A stretch of 5,284 nucleotides of DNA from NCBI GenBank assembly GCA_033549305.1, contig JAWSUV010000158.1:1-5284 (forward strand), given 5' to 3'. Below, piece by piece: positions 1 to 5,284 of the stretch (positions are counted from its first letter, which is position 1; each line of letters opens with the position of its first letter). The notes below the pieces were generated by a model. It was not told the DNA's origin. It made no database searches and saw nothing but the letters and a program-made list of their open reading frames with translations. Source of the stretch: Anoxynatronum sp033549305. Its GTDB lineage: Bacteria; Bacillota; Clostridia; Peptostreptococcales; Tindalliaceae. The position numbers and the translations under genes were made by a program.

Positions 1-723
1 ATGGTTTATATGGATACTGTCTCGTCAACAAACCTGTGGGCAAAGGAAAATCTCATGGATTTGGCTCATGGGACAGTTGTATTGGCAGAAGAGCAGACGC
101 AGGGACGGGGTCGCCTCGGAAAATACTGGGACTCTTCAAAAGGTGACGGGATCTGGATGACACTGGTGCTTCGGCCGCACCTTCCCATGGGGGAAGGTGC
201 TAAAATCACACAATTGGCAGCTGCGGCAATGCACCAGGCCTTGATTCGATTAACCAATCTACCGGTGAAGATCAAATGGCCAAACGACCTGTTGGTAGAT
301 GACAGGAAGATATGCGGAATCTTGACAGAGATGACAGGTGAATTAACCCGGATAGAAAGTTTGCTGGTAGGAATTGGCGTGAATGTGAATCAACAATCTT
401 TTACTGGAGAAATTCAGAAGACAGCCGTTTCTCTCGCACAGCTGACGGGCAAAAAGGTTTCACGAATTAAGCTATTGGAAGTATTCTTACAGGAGTTCGA
501 GAAAATGTTTGACGATTTTGTGGAAAACGATCAATATGAGTCCGTTCTGGAAATTGTACGAAACAATTCATCACTCCTGAACCAGCGAATTAACATATTC
601 CGGGGAGACGATTGCCTGCCTGCAACAGCGATTCAGGTGCATGAAGACGGGCGTCTGGAAGTTCAGTATGACGATGGACGTCAGGAACTTCTTTCAGGAG
701 GAGAGGTCTCGATTAGGCGGTAA
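1..723 (+). CDS. birA: Biotin-[acetyl-CoA-carboxylase] ligase, catalytic and C-terminal domains (5' end probably outside the window)
   Basis: This cytoplasmic enzyme activates biotin with ATP to biotinyl-5'-AMP and transfers it to the acceptor lysine of biotin carboxyl carrier proteins. Visible motifs are DTVSSTN (residues 5-11), the adenylate-binding GRGR loop (35-38), KWPNDL (92-97), KICGIL with the conserved lysine 103, and GIGVNVN (124-130). A small C-terminal beta domain covers about 193-240. The 240 residues match the catalytic plus C-terminal part of the family. Bifunctional BirA of about 320 residues carries an N-terminal winged-helix that also represses biotin genes, and none is visible here. 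The reading frame is open from base 1, and the first ATG sits only four residues before the DxVxSTN block, so Met1 is probably internal and the gene cut by the window edge. A monofunctional ligase is the alternative. Function is near certain; the start is unresolved. Confidence 0.93.
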   Translation: MVYMDTVSSTNLWAKENLMDLAHGTVVLAEEQTQGRGRLGKYWDSSKGDGIWMTLVLRPHLPMGEGAKITQLAAAAMHQALIRLTNLPVKIKWPNDLLVDDRKICGILTEMTGELTRIESLLVGIGVNVNQQSFTGEIQKTAVSLAQLTGKKVSRIKLLEVFLQEFEKMFDDFVENDQYESVLEIVRNNSSLLNQRINIFRGDDCLPATAIQVHEDGRLEVQYDDGRQELLSGGEVSIRR

Positions 724-851
724 ATCGAAGCAAAAAAGATCGATTGTGTTTTAAGACTCAAATTGATAAGATGATGACTATGCGGAAACCTGTGTGTGGC
801 TGATGACAAACATGAAATCTGAGATGGACATACAAAAAGGATGGTGAGGGT

Positions 852-1667
852 ATGCTACTGGTGTTTGATGTGGGGAACACAAATATTGTGATGGGCACGT
901 TTGAGGAAGATGCACTGACTTTTTCATGGCGCATGTCAACAGACAAAGACAAATCTTCTGACGAGTATGTGATACTAATCAATCAGATGCTTCAGTATCA
1001 GAACATCCAGCCATCACAGGTGCATGATGTCATCGTTTCTTCGGTAGTGCCGGATCTAATGTATTCACTGGAACATGCTATTCGAAAACTCTTCAAGCTG
1101 ATGCCTCTCTTGGTTGAACCCGGTATTAAAACCGGCATGGCGGTTTTATATGATAACCCGAAGCAGGTGGGTGCTGACCGTATTGTTAACGCAGTGGCTT
1201 CGATGAAAAAGTATGGTGGTCCTCTTATAATCGTTGATTTTGGAACGGCCACTACATTTTGTGCCATTTCAAAGGACGGCCAGTACCTGGGAGGAACCAT
1301 TGCTCCGGGAATCAAAATTTCGAGTGATGCGCTGTTTCAAAAGGCGGCTAAACTGCCACGAATTGATCTGGTAAAACCTGGCCAGGTGATCTGCAAAAAC
1401 ACAGTCAACAGTATGCAATCAGGTATCATCTATGGGTATGTAGGCTTGGTGGAGCACATCGTCAAAAAAATGAAAATTGAACTGTCTCCACATGATCCTG
1501 AAGGCGTAAAGGTGATTGCTACAGGAGGATTATCTACATTGATCTCCAGTGAAACACAGACAATTGATGTGGTAGATAAAAGTATTACCCTGGATGGTCT
1601 CAAAGTTATCTATGACATGAACCGTGAAGGGCGCAATAAAGAAATTCCTGCTGAGATGCTTGAATAA
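852..1667 (+). CDS. coaX: Type III pantothenate kinase
   Basis: CoaX phosphorylates pantothenate to 4'-phosphopantothenate, the first step of coenzyme A synthesis, in the cytoplasm. The 271 residues fit the family (about 255-270). It has the ASKHA (acetate and sugar kinase/Hsc70/actin) fold signatures: DVGNTN phosphate loop at 6-11, GADR at 107-110 with the catalytic aspartate 109, DFGTATT at 129-135, GGTIAPG at 147-153, and the adenosine-region TGG at 224-226. Type III enzymes are known to need a monovalent cation and to resist CoA feedback inhibition. The ATG at 852 is preceded by AAGGATG (837-843), 8 bases away, and the protein begins directly with the first beta strand of the fold, so the start is well supported. 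It lies 128 bases after birA; both genes serve cofactor supply and may be co-transcribed. The last dozen residues after the final helix are polar and variable. Confidence 0.97.
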   Translation: MLLVFDVGNTNIVMGTFEEDALTFSWRMSTDKDKSSDEYVILINQMLQYQNIQPSQVHDVIVSSVVPDLMYSLEHAIRKLFKLMPLLVEPGIKTGMAVLYDNPKQVGADRIVNAVASMKKYGGPLIIVDFGTATTFCAISKDGQYLGGTIAPGIKISSDALFQKAAKLPRIDLVKPGQVICKNTVNSMQSGIIYGYVGLVEHIVKKMKIELSPHDPEGVKVIATGGLSTLISSETQTIDVVDKSITLDGLKVIYDMNREGRNKEIPAEMLE

Positions 1668-1675
1668 ACGATGCT

Positions 1676-1704
1676 TTGACATTCATCTAACGGTTTGCTA
1701 ATTA
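1676..1704 (+). promoter_or_regulatory. Weak candidate distal promoter upstream of dusB
   Basis: A perfect -35 hexamer TTGACA (1676-1681) is followed 17 bases later by TAATTA (1699-1704), preceded by the extended -10 dinucleotide TG (1696-1697). The -10 is poor, matching only the first two consensus bases, so the assignment depends on the -35, the spacing and the TG. A transcript from here would have a leader of roughly 150 bases before the dusB start. I see no recognisable riboswitch or strong hairpin in that leader. Confidence 0.25.
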
Positions 1705-1789
1705 AATGAGCCAGTTTCTGAGAATCGAACTGAAATGCTGAAAAGGTCATTGTAAACGGGGGATCGCTGCTTTATGTTATCCAAACACC

Positions 1790-1819
1790 TTGCCAATACG
1801 GCAGACCCTCGGATACAAT
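1790..1819 (+). promoter_or_regulatory. Candidate sigma-A promoter for dusB
   Basis: TTGCCA (1790-1795, 5 of 6 consensus) and TACAAT (1814-1819, 5 of 6) are separated by 18 bases. Initiation would fall near 1826, leaving a leader of about 32 bases that contains the GGGAGG ribosome site. The promoter lies downstream of the in-frame ATG at 1774, so its transcript could only be translated from GTG 1858. Sequence match only. Confidence 0.55.
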
Positions 1820-1844
1820 CAATATGCAGGATGCGTTATCAATC

Positions 1845-1850
1845 GGGAGG
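1845..1850 (+). promoter_or_regulatory. Ribosome binding site that decides the dusB start
   Basis: GGGAGG lies 7 bases before GTG 1858, which is good spacing and strong complementarity to the 16S 3' end. The competing ATG at 1774 has a weaker GGGGGAT (1758-1764) at 9 bases. The site favours the GTG start, where the protein matches the known N-terminus of the family. Confidence 0.75.
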
Positions 1851-1857
1851 AATAGCT

Positions 1858-2841
1858 GTGCTTGAGCCAATAAGTATCGGGAATACGCATATTGAACTGC
1901 CGGTGGTATTGGCACCGATGGCTGGCGTGACAGACTTGGCATACCGGTTGATATGCAAAGAGATGGGCTGCGGCATGGTTGTCTCTGAAATGATCAGCGC
2001 CAAAGGGCTCTATTATAAAGATGCCAAAACAAAGGAACTGCTTTCGACAGATCCGGCTGAAGGGCCTGCTGCCATCCAGATCTTTGGGTCTGATGAAAAA
2101 GTAATGGCATGGGCAGCGCACAAACTCAATGAATTACCACATGATCTCCTGGATATCAACATGGGCTGTCCGACTCCCAAAATCGTTAAAAATGGGGATG
2201 GTTGTGCCCTGATGCTCGAACCTGCGAAAGCAGGCAAAATTATTCGAGCAGTCGTGAGAGCCAGCCATAAACCGGTAACAGTTAAAATTCGCAAGGGGTG
2301 GGACGAGCATCGAATCAATGCGGTGGAGATGGCATGCATTGCAGAAGCGAATGGTGCGGCGGCTGTTACGGTTCATGGGCGTACCCGTGAACAATATTAT
2401 GCTGGGAAGGCGGACTGGGATATTATTCGACGGGTGAAAGAAGCGGTTAAGATTCCGGTATTTGGGAATGGTGATGTACTTACGGCATTCGATGCCCGGG
2501 ATATGGTGCATCAAACACGATGTGACGGGTTGATGGTTGGCCGTGGAGCTCACGGAAATCCGTGGATATTCAGGGACATAAGACAATTAGCCAAGGGCGT
2601 TCAATTTGCACAAAAACCAGAACCTTCATTTATTTATCAGGTTGTGAAGAGACACTTTGATCTGGTTGTTAAAAATAAAGGAGAAGTCATCGCAGTAAAA
2701 GAAATGCGTAAACATGCCGCCTGGTACACTAAAGGGTTGATAGGGTCTGCTGGCATTCGTCAGAAAATCAATCAATTGGAAACGGCAGAAGAAGTACTAC
2801 GTCTTCTTTCTGAATATTTGCTGGCAGGCTCAATTGCTTGA
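1858..2841 (+). CDS. dusB: tRNA-dihydrouridine synthase, DusB type (GTG start)
   Basis: This FMN-dependent, NADPH-using enzyme reduces specific uridines in the tRNA D-loop region to dihydrouridine. From GTG 1858 the protein has 327 residues, normal for DusB (about 320-335). Motifs in a TIM barrel are APMAGVTD (19-26), NMGCP with the catalytic cysteine 104, the FMN-contacting lysine in VKIRKGW (142-148), VHGRT (172-176), GNGD (203-206) and GRGAHGNPW (228-236). A helical tRNA-binding C-terminal domain follows from about 245. The frame stays open upstream to an ATG at 1774, but those 28 extra residues match nothing expected for the family. They also overlap a good promoter, and GTG has the better ribosome site. 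The DusB subgroup is assigned from overall pattern and from the lysS neighbourhood typical of Bacillota. The gene starts 190 bases after coaX and probably has its own promoter. Confidence 0.95.
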   Translation: MLEPISIGNTHIELPVVLAPMAGVTDLAYRLICKEMGCGMVVSEMISAKGLYYKDAKTKELLSTDPAEGPAAIQIFGSDEKVMAWAAHKLNELPHDLLDINMGCPTPKIVKNGDGCALMLEPAKAGKIIRAVVRASHKPVTVKIRKGWDEHRINAVEMACIAEANGAAAVTVHGRTREQYYAGKADWDIIRRVKEAVKIPVFGNGDVLTAFDARDMVHQTRCDGLMVGRGAHGNPWIFRDIRQLAKGVQFAQKPEPSFIYQVVKRHFDLVVKNKGEVIAVKEMRKHAAWYTKGLIGSAGIRQKINQLETAEEVLRLLSEYLLAGSIA

Positions 2842-2886
2842 CAAGAGGATAACGCTGACTTATAATTGAAAGAATCGAAGACCTGA

Positions 2887-2917
2887 AAACACTGAGCAAA
2901 TCAGTGTTTCTTGCTTT
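2887..2917 (+). terminator. Probable intrinsic terminator after dusB
   Basis: AAACACTGA (2887-2895) pairs perfectly with TCAGTGTTT (2901-2909) around a 5-base loop, GCAAA. The 3' arm runs into the T-rich tail TTTCTTGCTTT (2907-2917). The stem is AT-rich and the T-run is interrupted by C, G and C, so termination may be partial. It starts 45 bases after the dusB stop and immediately precedes a promoter-like sequence, which is where a unit boundary would be expected. Confidence 0.55.
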
Positions 2918-2943
2918 ACGTATAACAGTTAAAGTGATATAAC
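2915..2943 (+). promoter_or_regulatory. Candidate extended -10 promoter for greA-lysS
   Basis: TTTACG (2915-2920, 4 of 6) and TATAAC (2938-2943, 5 of 6) are separated by exactly 17 bases, with the extended -10 motif TGA at 2935-2937. Initiation would fall near 2950, giving a leader of about 40 bases before greA. It follows directly on the hairpin after dusB, so readthrough from dusB and new initiation may both feed greA-lysS. Confidence 0.55.
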
Positions 2944-2989
2944 GGTTGATATTCAGCCATACCAAAACAATCAAGGGAGCGAAGGCGAT

Positions 2990-3481
2990 ATGGTGACAAA
3001 TGAAACAATTCTGACGAACAAAGGAAAAGAAAAAATCGAATCAGAGTTAGAACACTTGAAAACTGTGCGTCGCAAAGAGATTTCTGAACGGATCAAGCAG
3101 GCTATTGAATTTGGCGACATCACTGAAAACTCGGAATATGATGAAGCAAAAAATGAACAGGCTCAAATTGAAGAGCGGATTATGAAATTGGATAATATCC
3201 TGAAAAAGGCGGTCATCATTGATGAAGATGATATCAGTACGGAAGTGGTCAGTATCGGCTCAACAGTAAGCCTTCGCGAAAATGGGGACGTGGAAGAAGT
3301 AAAATACACCATTGTCGGCTCTGCGGAAGCAGATCCCTATGAGATGAAAATATCCAACGAGTCACCAGTAGGGCGAGCACTGCTGGGTAAAAGAGTAGGA
3401 GATAAAGTGGAAGTTCAGATTCCGGACGGAATAACCATGTACGAAGTTGTCAAAATTGAGAAAGTTGAAGAATTAGTTTAA
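2990..3481 (+). CDS. greA: Transcription elongation factor GreA
   Basis: GreA enters the secondary channel of RNA polymerase and stimulates cleavage of the 3' RNA end in backtracked complexes, letting stalled polymerase resume. The 163 residues match the family (about 158). Residues about 6-78 form the N-terminal antiparallel coiled coil. Its tip loop, GDITENSEYDEA (42-53), holds the conserved acidic pair D43 and E46 that positions the catalytic magnesium. The C-terminal FKBP-like domain includes ESPVGRALLGKRVGD (124-138). The ATG at 2990 follows AAGGGAG (2973-2979) at 10 bases. A GTG one codon later is possible, but its spacing would be longer. A promoter candidate precedes the gene, and lysS begins 26 bases after the stop with no terminator between, so greA and lysS are very likely co-transcribed. 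Retention of the acidic tip separates it from Gre-like inhibitors that have altered tips. Confidence 0.97.
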   Translation: MVTNETILTNKGKEKIESELEHLKTVRRKEISERIKQAIEFGDITENSEYDEAKNEQAQIEERIMKLDNILKKAVIIDEDDISTEVVSIGSTVSLRENGDVEEVKYTIVGSAEADPYEMKISNESPVGRALLGKRVGDKVEVQIPDGITMYEVVKIEKVEELV

Positions 3482-3507
3482 TGATATCAGACAAAGAAGG
3501 TGAATAA

Positions 3508-4995
3508 ATGAGTATGCAGGGAGAAGAAAAAAACCTGAATGAACTCCTGAAAATCAGACACCAGAAACTGGAATCGCTTAAGAAAGCAGGTAAAAACCCA
3601 TACCTGATAGAAAGGGTGGCTGTGTCTCATTACAGCCAACAGGTGAAAGAGCAGTTTGAGGAACTGGAAAGCACCCGGATGACTCTGGCGGGAAGAATTA
3701 TGACCCGCAGGGAACATGGAAAAGCAACATTTATTAATCTTCAGGATAAGGAAGGACAATTGCAGGTATACGTCCGTGAAGACCGTGTCGGTTCTGAACC
3801 CTATGAAGAATTTACTCATTATTATGATATTGGTGATTTAATTGAAGTGCAGGGAGAACCGTTTCGCACCAAAAGAGGCGAAGTTTCTCTCAAAGCAGAC
3901 TTCATTAGACTGGTTTCAAAATCGCTTCAGATATTGCCGGAAAAATGGCACGGACTGAAAGATACAGATATACGGTATCGGCAACGTTATGTCGATCTCA
4001 TTATGAATCCGGAGGTCAAGAAGGTTTTCCTGATTCGCAGCAAGGTGATCAAAGCGATTCGCACCTATCTGGATGAACGGGACTATCTGGAGGTGGAAAC
4101 CCCCATCCTGGATACCCTGGCTGGCGGCGCAAATGCAAAACCTTTTATTACCCACCACAATGCCCTGGATATTGATATGTACCTGCGCATTGCAACAGAA
4201 CTACATTTAAAGCGTTTAACGGTGGGTGGGTTTGACCGGGTTTATGAAATCGGCCGTATTTTTCGTAACGAAGGGATGTCCATCAAGCATAATCCGGAAT
4301 TTACTTCCATTGAATTGTATCAGGCCTATGCTGATTACGAGGATATCATGGTGCTGACCGAAAATTTGGTTGCGAATGCAGCTCAAAAAGCAATGGGAAC
4401 GACAAAGGTGACCTATCAAGGCCAGAAAATTGATTTCACACCACCCTGGAAGCGAATGACCATGATTGAAGCCTGCCTTAAATTTGCCGGAATCGATTTT
4501 GAGGCTGTTCACACAGAAGAAGAATTAAAAGCATTGTGCAAAAAACATCACCTTGAAATTGAAGGTGAGCTTACGAAAGGGTGGGTAATTGCGCAGACTT
4601 TCGAGACGTTTGTCGAAAAGAACCTTATTCAACCAATCTTTATTACTCACCATCCTGTGGAAGTTTCACCTCTGGCGAAACGCAATCCGGACAACCCTGA
4701 ACTAACCAATCGGTTTGAGGCATTTGTCAATACATGGGAAATCGCCAACGCATTTTCTGAACTCAATGATCCCATTGATCAGCGTGAGAGGTTTGAAGAG
4801 CAGGTAAAGCAAAAAGCAGCTGGTAGCGAGGAAGCGCATCCTTACGATGAAGATTTTGTGAATGCGCTCGAAGTAGGATTACCTCCCACCGGAGGGATGG
4901 GGTTGGGGATTGACCGGCTGGTGATGCTTTTCACCGATTCGCCGTCCATTCGAGATGTCATTTTGTTTCCCACAATGAAACCTCTTGAAAAATAG
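3508..4995 (+). CDS. lysS: Lysyl-tRNA synthetase, class II
   Basis: LysS charges tRNA-Lys with lysine using ATP in the cytoplasm. At 495 residues it is full length for the bacterial class II enzyme (about 490-505). An N-terminal OB-fold anticodon-binding domain spans about 57-138. The catalytic core shows motif 1 (about 175-199, ending in EVETPIL), motif 2 (about 244-276, with FRNEG at 252-256 and HNPEFT at 261-266) and motif 3 (GLPPTGGMGLGIDRL, 457-471, with the conserved arginine 470). HHPVEVSPLAKR (381-392) is also typical. ATG 3508 follows AGAAGGTGA (3495-3503); the AAGGTG core (3497-3502) ends 5 bases before the start. A second in-frame ATG two codons later is less likely by spacing. No T-box leader is present in the 26 bases after greA. 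The gene ends well before a strong terminator that separates it from the rRNA operon. Confidence 0.98.
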   Translation: MSMQGEEKNLNELLKIRHQKLESLKKAGKNPYLIERVAVSHYSQQVKEQFEELESTRMTLAGRIMTRREHGKATFINLQDKEGQLQVYVREDRVGSEPYEEFTHYYDIGDLIEVQGEPFRTKRGEVSLKADFIRLVSKSLQILPEKWHGLKDTDIRYRQRYVDLIMNPEVKKVFLIRSKVIKAIRTYLDERDYLEVETPILDTLAGGANAKPFITHHNALDIDMYLRIATELHLKRLTVGGFDRVYEIGRIFRNEGMSIKHNPEFTSIELYQAYADYEDIMVLTENLVANAAQKAMGTTKVTYQGQKIDFTPPWKRMTMIEACLKFAGIDFEAVHTEEELKALCKKHHLEIEGELTKGWVIAQTFETFVEKNLIQPIFITHHPVEVSPLAKRNPDNPELTNRFEAFVNTWEIANAFSELNDPIDQRERFEEQVKQKAAGSEEAHPYDEDFVNALEVGLPPTGGMGLGIDRLVMLFTDSPSIRDVILFPTMKPLEK

Positions 4996-5076
4996 TCGCC
5001 ATCATGGCAAGTATGTGATTGATGCCTGGCACTTGACGTGATCACTGAATCACTATCACTACAATGAGCAAAGACG

Positions 5077-5117
5077 AACCCGAAAACCTTGGTGGGTAAA
5101 TGGTTTTTCGGGTTTTT
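5077..5117 (+). terminator. Intrinsic terminator of the greA-lysS unit
   Basis: AACCCGAAAACC (5077-5088) pairs with GGTTTTTCGGGTT (5102-5114), with a single bulged T and a 13-base loop. The 3' arm runs into a TTTTT tract (5113-5117) followed by GCTTTTATT. It lies 81 bases after the lysS stop. It should insulate the rRNA promoter from upstream transcription. Confidence 0.9.
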
Positions 5118-5142
5118 GCTTTTATTGGCTTTGCTTTTATTG
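5115..5142. repeat. 13-bp direct repeat between terminator and rrn promoter
   Basis: TTTGCTTTTATTG occurs exactly at 5115-5127 and again at 5130-5142, a 15-base period. The first copy includes the tail of the lysS terminator. The duplicated T-rich stretch could give a second U-tract for incomplete termination, or could simply be slippage. It ends at the A-rich element of the next promoter. Confidence 0.85.
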
Positions 5143-5191
5143 AAAAAAAGCGAAAAAATCGCTTGACTTTCGCTGTGGTCGATGGTAAGAT
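5143..5191 (+). promoter_or_regulatory. rRNA operon promoter with A-tract upstream element
   Basis: TTGACT (5163-5168) and TAAGAT (5186-5191) are separated by 17 bases. Upstream are two A-tracts (5143-5149 and 5153-5158), placed like an UP element that binds the alpha subunit C-terminal domain. Downstream, AAGTCGCT (5196-5203) resembles the start region of Bacillota rrn promoters, where the predicted initiation site near 5197-5199 would lie. AAGCGA (5148-5153) and TCGCTT (5159-5164) form a 6-bp inverted repeat touching the -35. Initiation at such promoters in Bacillota is known to respond to GTP or ATP levels during the stringent response; the exact first base is not resolved here. Confidence 0.85.
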
Positions 5192-5197
5192 ATACAA

Positions 5198-5284
5198 GTC
5201 GCTAAAACACAGTGGCGCCAATGAAAAGCTCTTTGAAAACTGAACAGCAGAAAAGAAGAAACGAAACCAAGCCAGTTTTTTGAT
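5198..5284 (+). promoter_or_regulatory. 5' leader of an rRNA operon with boxA-like antitermination site (16S gene beyond the edge)
   Basis: The untranslated leader contains GCTCTTTGAAAACTGAACA (5228-5246), the conserved core found before 16S genes and in spacers of Bacillota rrn operons. Its GCTCTTT resembles boxA, the RNA site bound by NusB-NusE (S10) for antitermination. An 8-bp palindrome, TGGCGCCA, sits at 5213-5220. The final bases, GCCAG followed by a T-run and GAT, look like sequence approaching the mature 16S 5' end, but no 16S sequence is reached and none is annotated. No open reading frame of note occurs here. Confidence 0.85.

Noticed and set aside
723..750. Possible terminator after birA: AATCGA (723-728) with TCGATT (740-745), then GTGTTTT
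   Set aside because: The stem is only 6 AT-rich pairs with an 11-base loop and a broken T-run; too weak to call.
744..772. Promoter-like TTGTGT, 17 nt, TAAGAT before coaX
   Set aside because: The -35 matches only 3 of 6 and the -10 only 4 of 6; such matches are common by chance in this composition.
771..803. Very short reading frame starting ATGATGACT in the birA-coaX gap
   Set aside because: Ten codons with no clear ribosome site; no support for translation.
2134..2586. Long minus-strand open frame of 150 codons inside dusB
   Set aside because: It lies wholly opposite the conserved DusB barrel motifs, has no recognisable family signature, and is best explained as a shadow of dusB codon use.
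3482..3507. T-box or lysine riboswitch control of lysS
   Set aside because: Only 26 bases separate greA and lysS, and the gap has just a ribosome site; there is no room for a T-box or L-box.
3487..3819. Minus-strand open frame of 110 codons with Phe-rich sequence, opposite the lysS 5' end
   Set aside because: The Phe-rich content mirrors the Lys/Glu codons of LysS on the other strand; no independent evidence.
5033..5065. Promoter-like TTGACG and TACAAT after lysS
   Set aside because: The spacer is 21 bases, outside the sigma-A range, and any transcript would meet the lysS terminator almost at once.

Overview
The window is a conserved housekeeping segment of a Bacillota (Firmicutes) chromosome, with every gene on the + strand. 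The order is birA (3' part or N-terminally shortened), coaX, dusB, greA, lysS, then the promoter and leader of a ribosomal RNA operon whose 16S gene lies beyond the right edge. The Bacillota assignment rests on the strong purine-rich Shine-Dalgarno sites, the type III pantothenate kinase, the dusB-(greA)-lysS-rrn synteny, and the rrn leader core CTTTGAAAACTGAACAG. The birA-coaX pairing upstream resembles Clostridia/Peptococcaceae or Negativicutes more than Bacillus, but class and genus cannot be fixed from this sequence.

Layout. Positions 1-723 encode the catalytic and C-terminal domains of biotin-protein ligase, with no DNA-binding domain inside the window. Positions 852-1667 encode CoaX. 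A 190-base gap follows before dusB, whose best start is GTG 1858, not the upstream ATG 1774. A good sigma-A-type promoter (TTGCCA, 18 nt, TACAAT) lies just ahead of that start. The 148-base dusB-greA gap holds a 9-bp hairpin with a T-rich tail, followed immediately by an extended -10 promoter, so greA-lysS looks like a separate transcription unit. greA and lysS are 26 bases apart. After lysS come 81 bases with no supported gene, a convincing intrinsic terminator (5077-5117), a 13-bp direct repeat, and a strong rrn-type promoter with an A-rich upstream element. The start of an untranslated leader with a boxA-like sequence runs to the window end.

Functionally, the genes serve cofactor use (biotin attachment to carboxylases, CoA synthesis) and gene expression (tRNA dihydrouridine, rescue of backtracked RNA polymerase, lysyl-tRNA, rRNA). 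All the enzymes keep their diagnostic motifs. I see no mobile element, CRISPR array, toxin-antitoxin pair, defence gene or broken gene, and no evidence for an undescribed system. The points worth a second look are about start sites and transcript boundaries.
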